A stretch of 64,000 nt of DNA from Botryosphaeria dothidea (taxonomy: Eukaryota; Ascomycota; Dothideomycetes; Botryosphaeriales; Botryosphaeriaceae), in contig WWBZ02000040.1 of assembly GCA_011503125.2 (NCBI GenBank), forward strand, positions 124,001-188,000. The letters run 5' to 3'. A program made the position numbers and the translations under genes. The first letter of the stretch is position 1; each line of letters begins with the position of its first letter. Of this stretch, positions 1 to 10,354 are shown piece by piece. Below the pieces are notes generated by a model that worked only from the letters and a program-made list of their open reading frames with translations, ran no database searches and was not told where the DNA came from.

Positions 1-216
1 GACGTGGCGAGGGCGAGCGAGGAGGACGTAGCGGGCGGTGGTGGGCCCGATCTGGAGAGGGGGATCAAGGTCGCGAAGAGGGTGGATGTGACGGTGACGG
101 AGGCGAGGAATGAGGGCGAGTTTTCGGGGTTGGAGGATGAGGCGAAGGATGCGGGGAGTAGTGCGAGGACGTCCTCGGAGACGAAGTTGGTGAGAGGAGG
201 CTGGAATTGGCTGTAA
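1..216 (+). CDS. 3' end of an unidentified gene (partial)
   Basis: A reading frame is open from the first base to a TAA at 214-216 and gives the last 71 residues of a protein that begins outside the window. It is rich in Glu, Arg, Ala and Gly and ends in a Trp-containing tail (GGWNWL). No domain is recognisable. Codons favour G/C at the third position, like the intact host genes. The opposite strand is also open here, as is common in GC-rich fungal DNA, so the strand is not certain. No function is proposed. Confidence 0.35.
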   Translation, partial: DVARASEEDVAGGGGPDLERGIKVAKRVDVTVTEARNEGEFSGLEDEAKDAGSSARTSSETKLVRGGWNWL

Positions 217-498
217 ATCCTTTCGATGTCAGGGGTCGGAGAAAGTCGGGCAGATCTACCATAGGATATCGGGAGAAAGAAGGGTTTGGGCGTCGGTGTT
301 CATCTACGGCGCTGTATACCAAGGTTTTGTAACGATCTTGTAACATCATCTACTTACATGAATGGACCAAAGCATTCAAATTTAAAGTGTGAGAGAGGCT
401 AATAAGTGAGTCGTAGATGTGGTTGGGATATTTCATTTTAGCAGACAGCTCAGGAAAACAAGGAGGCAGAGACAGTCTCCCACCAACAAGTTACTGTT

Positions 499-582
499 AT
501 GGGGAGTGGAAGTAATCATCCGGATGGCTTTGGAAGTAAAATGTGACACAATTACATTCGGATGAATGCTTTCACTCCCCAT
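499..582. repeat. MITE-like hairpin repeat, copy 1
   Basis: An 84-bp unit begins ATGGGGAGTGGAAG and ends CTTTCACTCCCCAT, so its ends are inverted repeats (21 of 24 positions pair). The same unit occurs at 39152-39236 in the same orientation, including the shared core GATGGCTTTG. Similarity continues weakly for about 50 bp to the right (CGGCTG is shared at the same offset), so the full element may be longer. No clear target-site duplication was found. It lies about 430 bp upstream of the HET reading frame. Confidence 0.7.
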
Positions 583-861
583 GAAGTTTCAATTTTAGAG
601 CCCATTGCCGCTGACCACCGGCTGCAATACCACTGATCTCCTAAGGGAAGAAAGAGACCTGACTTTTCATGTAAGCTATCGGAACCGCAATAGTGCGCTC
701 ACATCAGCGGGTGGCCTCCACTCAATCAATTCACACTTGGTAAGAGCGTTTTGGTGCAGCTGCATATGAACTTGTGTAACTCAGACATGTAAGAATTTGT
801 TGGAAATCACGTGTTTTGCATATTGCTTTTGCAACACCAGATAGCTTAGTCACTCACTTAC

Positions 862-870
862 GTATATAAG
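862..870 (+). promoter_or_regulatory. TATA box of the HET gene
   Basis: GTATATAAG lies about 143 bp upstream of the ATG at 1013, followed by pyrimidine-rich sequence (CCCTTCCTCCTC) typical of fungal transcription starts. Confidence 0.5.
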
Positions 871-1012
871 GAGGGTGGGCCACCTACGCCCTTCCTCCTC
901 ATGCCAATCATCAATGGATCATCGTTGTTCATCAACAATCTAACAGAATTTCCCCTCACCTCCTCACCTCCTCAGACTGCGCCTTTCAATCCACACCGTC
1001 AAAACAGCAACC

Positions 1013-3264
1013 ATGGAAGACAACAAACGAAGAGAACCAAGCCAGCCCCCCACCGGAACCAGTTTTCCATAAATTCCAAACCCCGCCGATGTTCATCCGC
1101 TGTTGCTGCAGTCGCCGCATGACGATGTATCCGACTGGATTAGCTCCGAAAACCTCTGCGACGTCTACAGTGGACTGACCTTGGATGCGATGATGGACGA
1201 CGGGTACCAGCATCGAACTGCCAAAGATCTGGAGAGCGTCGCTGGAGCCGCAGTAGTCCGTGATGGTCACAGCTGTTGTCCGCTTTGCGTGTTGATCTGG
1301 AGGCGCATGCGGGATCATTACGTGTACTACTATCCAGACCGAGAATCCTGTTATCAGGTCGACTGGAGTGCGGCGAAACGTCATGAGGATAATTTCGCAA
1401 GATGGGCTGACTGGGAGGCGTGGCATCAGGCAGGCGTTGAAGTAGATGTGAAGGGCCGTGAGAAGACGTTTGCACAGCTCATGAGCCAGAATGACGATCA
1501 TATAGTGCTAAAGGGGTACATTGATGAAATGAACATCGTCCACCAAGCCAGTATCAAATGGGCTGAAGCCATGGAACCAAGAAATAGCGAAAGAACAGGT
1601 GTTGCACTTCATCAGGATGATTGTTGCAGGGCATTGACCCTCTACACTTTTCCCGGTATGTGAACGCCAAGCTGCTATCAAATGAAAAAGCGAGGTCTGG
1701 GCTGATATCTTGCGTAGAAGCACCATCTGCAAGCCGATCACGTCACCACATCCCTTGGAAGAACCTGGAACAAGCTGCCAAATACGCTGCCAGATGGATG
1801 TAATGTTGCCTACAGAATCATGCCTCTTGCTCAAAAGATATCGAGTCGCCTCTACCCAAGCGTCTAGTGGATGTTGGACGTCCCGGTACTTCGGAAATCC
1901 CACGATTGTGGATCAATCCCAGTCTGGTACAGGGCCAACAAGAAGATATCTTTATTACACCAATCAGGGAAACATATCTAGCACTGAGTTATTGTTGGGG
2001 ATCGAAACAATTTTTTGACACAAACCCCCAGAATCTTGAGGAAATGAAAGCGGAGATACCAGTAAAAAGCATTCCCCAAACGATCAAGGATGCAATCGAG
2101 TTCGCCAGAATTCTTGGAGTTCAGTATTTATTGGTCGATTCGCTCCGTATACTCCAGGGAGATAGCGAGGAGGCCAAGGCGGACTGGAACGAAGAATCCG
2201 TGAAGATGAAGGTCATTTACCGCAACGCCCTCCTCACCATAGGAGCTGCTGCTGGAAAGGACGCGTTCCACGGCATCCAGCCGGGTGGCGATGGACCGGA
2301 AATGCCGTTTTGTCCTCTTCCCAAGGGCTTTGATGGATTGAACATGCCCGGCCAGATCTACGCGAGCTTGCAAATGACTGCGGAGCGCGACGATGCGATT
2401 CACACATGGGCTTGGACGTACCAGGAATTCTTACTGTCCGCTCGTTACATAAACCTGGGGAATCCGTCCATCTACTGGTACTGCAAACAGCTTCAGCACG
2501 ACCAACGCCATCGTGAAAATATGTTTTCGTATCCGTCTATACCGCTTTCTATTGGATTGACTTACGGATTCTTACTATCGGAGCCCTATTTGGAATGGCA
2601 CTTTGCGATAGAGCAATACACTTCCCGAACGCTTACTAAGCCTGAAGATAGGCTTGTCGCAATCGCTGGTGTAGCCGAGTATTTTTGGGCGCGCAAGGGC
2701 AAGCAAGATGTGTATCTGGTCGGATTGTGGAAAACCAGTCTCATCTGGGATCTTGGTTGGCGAGTTTGCGATGGCCCTAGGGCTGGCACTTTGTCTGATC
2801 TTCTGCCGTAATGGTCCTGGGCATCTGTAGACGGACCTGTGGAGTTCTTCCACAACCATGGTCACTGCTCCAAGGATTGCGCACGAGTGCTCGATTGCCA
2901 TATCAATCACGAGCTGGACCAATTTGGAAGTTCCGTGAAGGGTAGTATTAGGCTCGAAGCTTGGACTGAGATAAGGTCATTTTGGGCCGAGGAGAACGGG
3001 AACTGGTTTTCTTTGAAGCGCGCTGGGCACGAAATTGGACGTGCTTGGCTTGATCGCTACATCAGTCTCGAAAGACTGTTAGCGTCCGCCTCGCATACCA
3101 CGAAGCAATTTGAAATGCTGTGCTTGCTAGTCCATGAGAGCGAGTGGGGTCTTCTCATATCACCTGTATGCCAAGAGCGCAATACTTACATGCGCATAGG
3201 CTCTTTCTGGCTGCTGGAAAAGGACGCCTTCAATCAGCAAAGGCGTGAGATAGAGCTTGTCTAA
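1013..3264 (+). pseudogene. Heterokaryon-incompatibility (HET) domain protein, disrupted by in-frame stops
   Basis: HET-domain proteins trigger non-self recognition and cell death on hyphal fusion. The frame starts at ATG 1013 (CCATGG context). Exon 1 runs to 1655, and an intron at 1656-1717 (GTATGT...CTGAT...TAG) joins it to exon 2. HET signatures are present in order: a Cys-rich N-terminal region (SCCPLC), ALSYCWGS, the DSL-x-ILQ block, a DW-x-x-ES block followed by IYRNALLTIGAAAG, and the C-terminal WSWASVDGPVEF block. Three TAA codons interrupt this single frame at 1070-1072, 1801-1803 and 2809-2811. The last sits just before WSWASVDG, where family members usually have Ser. A usual Cys also reads Tyr in LCDVYSGLTL. 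No intron removes the stops neatly, so this is most likely a recent pseudogene. An assembly artefact is unlikely because the stops are substitutions rather than frameshifts. Confidence 0.85.
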
Positions 3265-3903
3265 TTTCTATCGTTAGGAATATGATTGTTTTGCTATCAT
3301 TACAATGCTAAAACAAGGTTTTCGTCCTCGAGTATTTCGCAGGATGCCTCAGGGCATCATGTGCGGGAACATGATGAAGACGTAGCATTCATATAGTAAA
3401 ATAATCATACCGTGTTTTTGTTTTCTAGAAAGAAAAAATAGGCATAGACCTGTGCCGTTCACACATTGAACTCGCCACAGCCGCAAGCTTCCGTCCACTC
3501 GCTTCACCCATGCAGAAACAAAGTTAAGAAAGAGAAGAATAGAAGTCAAAAAGCCCTCATGCAGTTACTTCTCTCTAAACTACAAGCATAGAACAAACCT
3601 CGCAAGAAGAACTTAAAAACGAAGAGCTCTGCTCCCAGAGATATAAAACGCCCCGCACGCATGACTTTACTGCCGCTTCACCCAGCCCTACTGCACAAAA
3701 AGTCCTTGCGACCAGCGGCACTTCCTATGCTTTCGCTCCCCTTCTCAACAATGCACGCAGCCTAGGAACGAAAATCAAATCATCCTCTCCTCCCTGCTTG
3801 CCTGACTCTCCATCCGCCCACACGTGTTCACATAACCCGTCCATTACCGAAAACATTAACCACACTTCCTTCCCACCGTCGTGATCATCAACGTTGACGA
3901 AAT
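3265..3903. other. Intergenic, 3' flanks of convergent genes
   Basis: This A/T-rich then C/T-rich stretch lies between the HET pseudogene (+) and SEC7 (-). I see no gene; it probably holds both 3' untranslated regions. Confidence 0.5.
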
Positions 3904-6900
3904 CTACCTTCCCACCTTACTACCCCTCCTTCCAAAAACGCTCGGCCTCCTCTCCGTTCCTGGGCTGCCCCTCTCAACCACCAATCCGCCAGCCTCAATG
4001 CCGACCTTAACCTCCAACATGCGCTGCAACAAGTTCTGCACGCTCCGCTGCAGCTCGATGCCCATATCCCTGTTCAGCAGGCCAACAACCAGTGGCGCAA
4101 AGACCTTAACATGCTTATCGAAATCTTGCTCAGGGAAGCCCGCATAGCCGTCGAGCACATCGATAACGACGGGGCGCCAGGTGACAATATTACGCTGCTG
4201 CGTCTCCTCGTCAAGCTGGATATAACTCGTCACGATATCGACGCACAGCGGGATGAGGGCCTGCTCTGTATTCGCGCGGTTGAGGCGACGCTCCGACGAC
4301 GTGTCGTGGTACATCCTGAACAGAATCGACACGTACACGGCGGCCGAGCCGCTCTCCTGCTTGAGCAGGTTGGGCGGCTGCTTCATGAAGCCCTCTCTGA
4401 ACAGCTTGGTGCGCAGGTCGCGGTCCTCGTTGAAGCGCTTGGCGAACTGGTACGACTTCTTGAGCAGCATCATCAGCCGCAGTAGCTGCGGCGACGGGAT
4501 CTGTGCGTACACGTCGTCGTTGGAGAAGAGCTCGTTGACCGTCTCGATCATGAGGAGCTGAAGCACGCATTTGGTGATGATCTGGTTGAAGAAGCGGCGG
4601 CGCGCGGCCGTCACGACGACCGGTGCTTGTTGGAGGCCTTCGACGGGCTTGTAGTCCTCGAGGTCTGTGCGGGGGGAGCCGTTCGGAGTCCCGTCATCTG
4701 AGACGGCGGCGGAGCCACGGCGAGGGCTCATGATGCCGTTGATGCCGAGGGCGTTGGGATCCTCAATTTCGCTCCTGTCATCTCCCGAGTCCAGAGGCAG
4801 GTCAGAAAGGCTCTGTGTATCCGACATTGCTTTCGGTGTCTTTGAGCCATTGGCAGCCGGGGTGTAGGAACCAGTCGTAGCGGCGGAGAACAGTGCGGAA
4901 GCCTCTGTCCGTTGGAAGAGGTCAACGAAAGCGCTGACAACCTTCTCCCAGTGCTCTGGAGTGAACTTTGTGACATTTTGATGTACAAGCTGTTGCAGAC
5001 AGTTGCTGCCGATTCTGGCAAGGGTATCATTCTCCTGGCAGATGCAGAGGGCCAGGAGCTCAAGGAAGCGATCGAGCATGTACTCGAGAGACTCAAAGAA
5101 ATGCGTAAAAAGGGCAATCATGTGCCTGAGGGCTTGGATGAAGGTCGTGGAGAGCCAGACCGTAAGCTCTTCGTGATTCAAAGCGTTCGACATCTCAGAC
5201 TTGGACCTAAGAACCATGAAGATGGGATAGAGAATCTGGCGCCATAGAATATCCCAGAACTCCCGCGGGAATGCAGAGCCATACTGCTGCAATGTATCGA
5301 AGAGATATGTCAAAGCTCGTGATCGAACTTCTAGATCCTCTCCAGTCATCAGAACATCATGATATGCAAACAAGACAGGAAACCAGAATTGCTCCTCTTG
5401 TGTCTGGCGGGTAGGTTGCTTAGGGACTCCAGCAGCCTGCGGTTCATCCTTAGGTTTGTCTGAGTCGATAGACAACGGGCATTCTGGCGTTCTCAACATC
5501 TTCGGGACGGTAGACTTTAGGGTTTCGATTGCTTGCAGTGACTTTCTCTGGAACTTGTGGTTCTTGGAGAACTCAGTCAAGCAAACAACCAAGTCGGCGA
5601 ACGCGCCTTGTGAGATGACCACACCAAACCTGGTGTTGTAGACTTGAGTGATGTTGTCGAAAGCGAGGTTGACGATGCCTTCGTAAGGCTCCTTTGCGGC
5701 CACAGTGAAAACGCCGAACATGGTTCTCCAACCACTCCTGATGTTCTCTCCTCTCGCTTGGATCATTTGGATAAGACATCTCAAGACCATGTCCTTGACC
5801 GGAACGACGCTGGTGTTCTTCATGATGTGCTCAAACGGCTTCAGGAAATCCTTCTGGAACTTGAAACCTGGCAACTCGCCAATCTCCATAAATTTCATGG
5901 ACAACTGACGGAGGGAGTTCAAAGCGAAGAAAACCACGTTGGTGTTGGTGTGGCAGCCGACTTGGTTGAAGTGCTCGCCGAGAATCTGCCAGATATTTGT
6001 CCACTCGAAACGCACACGGTTCATGTTGTAGCTCGAGATTTCAACCAACTTCTGAAGACTGTAGGTTCGAGGCGACTCGCTCTGACCGGAAGACTGGATT
6101 TCTTGCCAGCTCACTTGGGTCAGAGCCCTAACGAACTGTACAATTGCCTCACCAGACAGGTTCGCGGTGTTTGTGAAAATCCTATCCACTGCGCGAACCA
6201 TATCTGCCGAGCGGCTCTCCGCAGCTGCCTCGGACTGGTAAAGGTTTGAAGTACCTGACCTTGGTCTATTTTTGTTTGGAACCTGAAGAGACTTTCTAGA
6301 TGGGGTCGAAGACTTAGAGGACTGGGAGTTGCTGCGCATCAGATCGGGTACAGCGGAATCTTCTATGCCTGCGGAGATGAGCTGGAACCGATCCAGCTGG
6401 CTGATGCATGTGAGGATGTCCCGCCAAGATTCCTTGAGGAGGTTGCCCTCGTGTTGAGCAACGTCCAACAGAGCGTACAAAGCCTCGATGTTCTTAGCCT
6501 TCATCTCGTTCAGGTTGTAGAGTTGTGTAAAACGAGACAAGGATGACACGAAGGCTTGTCGAGGGTCTTCAAGATCGAACAGGCAGGCAATCCGGATGGC
6601 GAGCTTCTGGCCTTCCATACAGAGTTTGATAGTCTCGAGGTTTTGTGTGTCCTGGGCGGGACCGGACAGCGCTGTGAGGAAAGGCATCCAAGTGACGTGG
6701 AACATGGGACCGATATGCTTGGATGAGGAAGCGGGAATAAACTTGGAGACAGGGAAACGGGAAGGGCCTCGTCGTTGCGCTCTCAGCAAACTCTTGTAAA
6801 GCTGCTCCGTCCTGTTAGCCATTTGCTCAGAAGCCTGGATGTAGGCCTCTCTCTGCAAATCCCTGCCAACGTTGGCAAATGCCTGTCCAAGATTACCAAG

Positions 6901-9900
6901 ACCGCCACCTTGGTTGCCCTGGGGAAGTTGACCAAGGTTTGCTGCAGTCTCTCGCTCGGTGTCTAGAACAATCTCATTGCTGGCAATTTCCTCGTAAATG
7001 CCCTTGAGATATTCATCCGGCAAGTCCGCGTTATCGTTGATGCCTCTGTTGTTCTTGATGAAATCCTCAGGAGTCATGCGAGCGCCCTTCAGCTTTGAGC
7101 TATGCTGGTCGGTGTTCAACATGATCACTGAATAAGCCAGCACGTAGGCAGTATCCGCGTTTGCAAAAGCACTCGGATTGCCAGCCATGTAGCGTTCGGC
7201 GAACTTGAGCATGAAACGATCAATCTTCTGTGCTTCTCCCGGAAGTCGGAAACTCTGGAGGAACCGTCGAAGAGCATCAACAAACCGCGTTCTTTGGAAG
7301 TCCATCTGATCAACGAAGCAGTGCATAATTTTTACGTTCTCGTCGTCGCCTTCTCCGAGATATTCACCCAGGGCCTTTTTGTCGATTTGATCGTTCGACA
7401 AGAAGAACCGCGCGATGTCTTCGGGCGCGTCAGAAGGAATGAAGCCATCTTTGAGAAGAAGCTTCATTCCCTTCTTTGGCTTGTAATTGAACTGACGGAT
7501 GGCGTGGTTTAGGGCTGTCTTTCGTTGTTTGGCTTTCTCAAGTTGGCTAGGGTCATCCTCAGGAACCGGAGTGCCAGGTCCGTTTGGGGAGTCTATCGCC
7601 GGGGAAGAGGTAAGGTTTGCTCGTGTGTCAATGGAGTCGCGGATGTCCTCATGAGACGCCCTTGGAACGTTCTCATTAACAGCAGCAGCGTCTGAGAGAC
7701 TTTGTTGTGACCAGTTGACAAGTGACCGAAGAATTTCGACCAAAGCCCCGAGAGACTCTTGCTTCAAGGAGTATTCGGCCGGAAAGCCCTGATCTATCTC
7801 GTTCCCAGGCTGGAGCGATACTGTTGCAAGTGAAGGTGGAAGAGCTGCTCGAGTCTGCCAATCCGTTGGACTTGCGGCTTGTTGTTTCGTGTGATGTTCC
7901 TGATATGCCTGCTGTTGTTGGGCGGTGATCACGACTGGCGTGCTGGATATCCTCGAAAGGTGTTCTACAATCTTCTGGAAGTGGTTGTCGAGAGCCGTTC
8001 TGTCGCAATCATAGTTCAGATATATCTCGACAAGCGCCCTAGGGTCACCTCCCAGCCGGTGAAGAATCTGGAGGATATACTGCTTCTGGAAGGTGGGTGC
8101 ACTGCGTTTTTCCAAAATTGCCAAGTAGATCTCCTTCATAAACACCTCAATTTCTTTTTTGAGCATCACCCGGAGTTGGTGGAGCATCAGCCAGAAAATC
8201 TCGCAGCTGATTTCGAAGACTTGCTTCAACGAGCTGGCTCCATTTCGGCTTAAGCTGAGGCAAAGATACTGCTTAATGGCCTGAACGAAGGTGGTCGGCT
8301 CTGCGGTGTTGCTGCTCCTGATGGTAGCGTAGGGAGAAACAAAGACGGCAACGTTGTTGTGGACAATGGTGTGGATTATGTGGAGTGACAAGAGCTTCGA
8401 TCTCATGCTTTGAGAACGAACATTTTGAGCCTCGTCCAGGGGCACTGATTTGGTGCTGAGACGGCACATGGCGCGGAACACAAGGTACGCATCCTTGACG
8501 TAGATCTCGTCTTCCTCCTCTTCCTCAGTGGGATCCGTGCTTTCTTGGCCATCGGAGGATTGGAGTGTGTTTGCACGAGAGGGCGCACGGCGATTCTTGT
8601 TTCTAGTGACGAGCGTAGGGGCGTTATCTGCAATCCTAGCATCGTCGAAACTCTTGCGATTCTCGAAGCTCTGCAAGGTAATCTTGGCGCTCTCGTCCTT
8701 CTCCACGGGCATGTCTGGGGCATTCTCAGAGTTCTCTGCTTCCTGCTCGCCATCTCCATTGGAGTCCACACCTCCGATATCACCGCCCTCCGGAGATATG
8801 TCGCCAGAACTATTTTTGTGCAGGGATGTCTTGGAAAGATTCATCCTTGCTTCCCTTACGCGTAATCTCGACTTTACTCGTTCAAAAACCGTCCCGACCA
8901 TCTGGGTCAACGCACCCTGGGCAACCTGTTGGTTGTTGCTAGATTTTGAATGCAGGAAAATATTGTAGGTCTGTCTGACAGCCTTCAGCAGACCAGCACC
9001 ATGCACGACAATTTTGTCGTTCAATATGGCGGAGAGGAGAGATTTGAGAATCTGCAACTCGATGTCCGCATGTGTAGCATCCAGTTGGAAACAATCGCAT
9101 ATTGTGTCGATGGCGCGGTCGATGAGGGCTGGTTGTTCCGGAGAGCCGGCAGGCTGCTCGGAGGGATAGGAGAAGTAGGAGTAGCTAATAAGTTTACCGA
9201 TGCAATCGAGAGCAGTCGTGACGACTTGCACCGTATTCGCTTCGGTTGCCAGCTGCAGAGGCTCAAACAGAGTTTCCGGGTCGATGCTGGCCGGGTCGCC
9301 ATCGCCCTTGATGGCTGACAGCGCCTTCTGTGTTGTATCGGCCAGTTTCTTGGTTCTCCGCGCATCCTTCGAGGCAGCAATTGTCTCCAGCGCCGTCACC
9401 ACAAACACCAGGGAGCTGCGGGTCGTTGTTCTCGCTGTCGCATTCGTTGCCGCGGTCGATTGGGAATCAGTGCGCAGGCGGACGGATGGGGACAGCGGCA
9501 CGGTACGGTCGGAGGACTCGGTCGGCGGGCGGTCATGCTGGACGTCGTGCTCGTCATGGCCCTCTGGTAGCGATATTGTGGGCGGCGCAGGCTGCTCTGT
9601 TCGTGGTGATTGGGGTTCCTCGTCGCGGGTGTCATCTTCAGCAGCCTCCGGGACCGGCGCATGCGCTGCTGCGGGGGCCTCGTGCTCTGTTTTCTCTGTT
9701 TTCTCGAGCTCTTCCTCTTCGCTCTCTTCCTCTACCTCCTCCTCGGCCTTCGCAGGCTCTGGGTCTGCGCGGTCGCTCACATCTGGCTGAGCGGGCTGGC
9801 CATCATCCTCGGGATGCTCGGGCTTGGGAGCTTGCTCGTCCTCCCTGGGCTCGTCTGACGGGGTGATCTGGTCGTCCCTCGGCGGCTCGTGGTCGGCCAT

Positions 9901-9909
9901 GGTGTCCAA
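3904..9909 (-). CDS. SEC7: Sec7-type ARF guanine nucleotide exchange factor (BIG/Sec7 family)
   Basis: This intronless frame encodes 2001 aa, the usual size for Sec7/BIG large ARF-GEFs. These proteins load GTP on ARF1 at the trans-Golgi to drive coat recruitment. The first ~150 residues are acidic, Pro/Glu-rich and low-complexity. DCB-like helices follow, then the HUS domain with its NYDCD box near residue 632. The Sec7 catalytic domain spans about 806-985 and contains the FRLPGEAQKIDRF segment, whose catalytic Glu is near residue 892, and the conserved LNTDQHSS segment. The long C-terminal half contains HDS-type helical repeats (for example ARGENIRSGW and FDTLQQYGS). Two ATGs lie close together (residues 1 and 4); the second has the better context (ACCATGG). 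It is transcribed divergently from the pyruvate dehydrogenase E2 gene. Confidence 0.96.
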   Translation of the reverse strand: MDTMADHEPPRDDQITPSDEPREDEQAPKPEHPEDDGQPAQPDVSDRADPEPAKAEEEVEEESEEEELEKTEKTEHEAPAAAHAPVPEAAEDDTRDEEPQSPRTEQPAPPTISLPEGHDEHDVQHDRPPTESSDRTVPLSPSVRLRTDSQSTAATNATARTTTRSSLVFVVTALETIAASKDARRTKKLADTTQKALSAIKGDGDPASIDPETLFEPLQLATEANTVQVVTTALDCIGKLISYSYFSYPSEQPAGSPEQPALIDRAIDTICDCFQLDATHADIELQILKSLLSAILNDKIVVHGAGLLKAVRQTYNIFLHSKSSNNQQVAQGALTQMVGTVFERVKSRLRVREARMNLSKTSLHKNSSGDISPEGGDIGGVDSNGDGEQEAENSENAPDMPVEKDESAKITLQSFENRKSFDDARIADNAPTLVTRNKNRRAPSRANTLQSSDGQESTDPTEEEEEDEIYVKDAYLVFRAMCRLSTKSVPLDEAQNVRSQSMRSKLLSLHIIHTIVHNNVAVFVSPYATIRSSNTAEPTTFVQAIKQYLCLSLSRNGASSLKQVFEISCEIFWLMLHQLRVMLKKEIEVFMKEIYLAILEKRSAPTFQKQYILQILHRLGGDPRALVEIYLNYDCDRTALDNHFQKIVEHLSRISSTPVVITAQQQQAYQEHHTKQQAASPTDWQTRAALPPSLATVSLQPGNEIDQGFPAEYSLKQESLGALVEILRSLVNWSQQSLSDAAAVNENVPRASHEDIRDSIDTRANLTSSPAIDSPNGPGTPVPEDDPSQLEKAKQRKTALNHAIRQFNYKPKKGMKLLLKDGFIPSDAPEDIARFFLSNDQIDKKALGEYLGEGDDENVKIMHCFVDQMDFQRTRFVDALRRFLQSFRLPGEAQKIDRFMLKFAERYMAGNPSAFANADTAYVLAYSVIMLNTDQHSSKLKGARMTPEDFIKNNRGINDNADLPDEYLKGIYEEIASNEIVLDTERETAANLGQLPQGNQGGGLGNLGQAFANVGRDLQREAYIQASEQMANRTEQLYKSLLRAQRRGPSRFPVSKFIPASSSKHIGPMFHVTWMPFLTALSGPAQDTQNLETIKLCMEGQKLAIRIACLFDLEDPRQAFVSSLSRFTQLYNLNEMKAKNIEALYALLDVAQHEGNLLKESWRDILTCISQLDRFQLISAGIEDSAVPDLMRSNSQSSKSSTPSRKSLQVPNKNRPRSGTSNLYQSEAAAESRSADMVRAVDRIFTNTANLSGEAIVQFVRALTQVSWQEIQSSGQSESPRTYSLQKLVEISSYNMNRVRFEWTNIWQILGEHFNQVGCHTNTNVVFFALNSLRQLSMKFMEIGELPGFKFQKDFLKPFEHIMKNTSVVPVKDMVLRCLIQMIQARGENIRSGWRTMFGVFTVAAKEPYEGIVNLAFDNITQVYNTRFGVVISQGAFADLVVCLTEFSKNHKFQRKSLQAIETLKSTVPKMLRTPECPLSIDSDKPKDEPQAAGVPKQPTRQTQEEQFWFPVLFAYHDVLMTGEDLEVRSRALTYLFDTLQQYGSAFPREFWDILWRQILYPIFMVLRSKSEMSNALNHEELTVWLSTTFIQALRHMIALFTHFFESLEYMLDRFLELLALCICQENDTLARIGSNCLQQLVHQNVTKFTPEHWEKVVSAFVDLFQRTEASALFSAATTGSYTPAANGSKTPKAMSDTQSLSDLPLDSGDDRSEIEDPNALGINGIMSPRRGSAAVSDDGTPNGSPRTDLEDYKPVEGLQQAPVVVTAARRRFFNQIITKCVLQLLMIETVNELFSNDDVYAQIPSPQLLRLMMLLKKSYQFAKRFNEDRDLRTKLFREGFMKQPPNLLKQESGSAAVYVSILFRMYHDTSSERRLNRANTEQALIPLCVDIVTSYIQLDEETQQRNIVTWRPVVIDVLDGYAGFPEQDFDKHVKVFAPLVVGLLNRDMGIELQRSVQNLLQRMLEVKVGIEAGGLVVERGSPGTERRPSVFGRRGSKVGR

Positions 9910-10354
9910 TTCGGGGGTGGGGTGCAGTCGCAGAGACAGGGCTCAGCGCATCGCGGGGGGCGGGTGCTCTGGAAATGGTAGCATTAATTATTTGGCGCTG
10001 AGATGGCCAAAGTGCAACGTGCCGGGAAGGCTAGTGATGTAAGCTGTCCCTATACGCGCAGCGCAGGGCTCCAGGGCTCGCAGAGGGCTTGGCGCGCCCG
10101 GCGCGGCTGGTGGCTTCCTCCGAAACGCCGTGGCCGCCCGTTCGGAAAGCCCCAGCGAAAAGTAAAGCTGTTGAGCTCGAAGACGGCGACACCCTCCACC
10201 ACTCTTCACTTCATCCCTCCCACCTCTCAGATTCTCAAGGGTCTCAAGGCTCCGGGGCTGCTCCTCCCTCCTGATCTCTGTCCGCTGTTCTCGCGCCCGC
10301 TGCAGCGTCCATCCCTCGCAGACAGCCCGCCCACCACCCACCCGCGCCGCCAAC
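9910..10354. promoter_or_regulatory. Shared promoter region of SEC7 and the PDH E2 gene
   Basis: A 445-bp gap separates the two divergent start codons. It is GC-rich next to SEC7 and becomes a C/T-rich tract (CTCCACCACTCTTCACTTC) close to the E2 start, as in highly expressed fungal genes. No clear TATA box was seen. Confidence 0.5.

Larger units (their letters stand above)
217..1012. other. Intergenic region / HET pseudogene promoter
   Basis: No protein-coding gene is visible. The stretch holds one copy of a hairpin MITE-like repeat (499-582) and, near its right end, a good TATA box upstream of the HET reading frame. The C/T-rich stretch after the TATA box looks like a fungal transcription start region. 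Confidence 0.6.
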
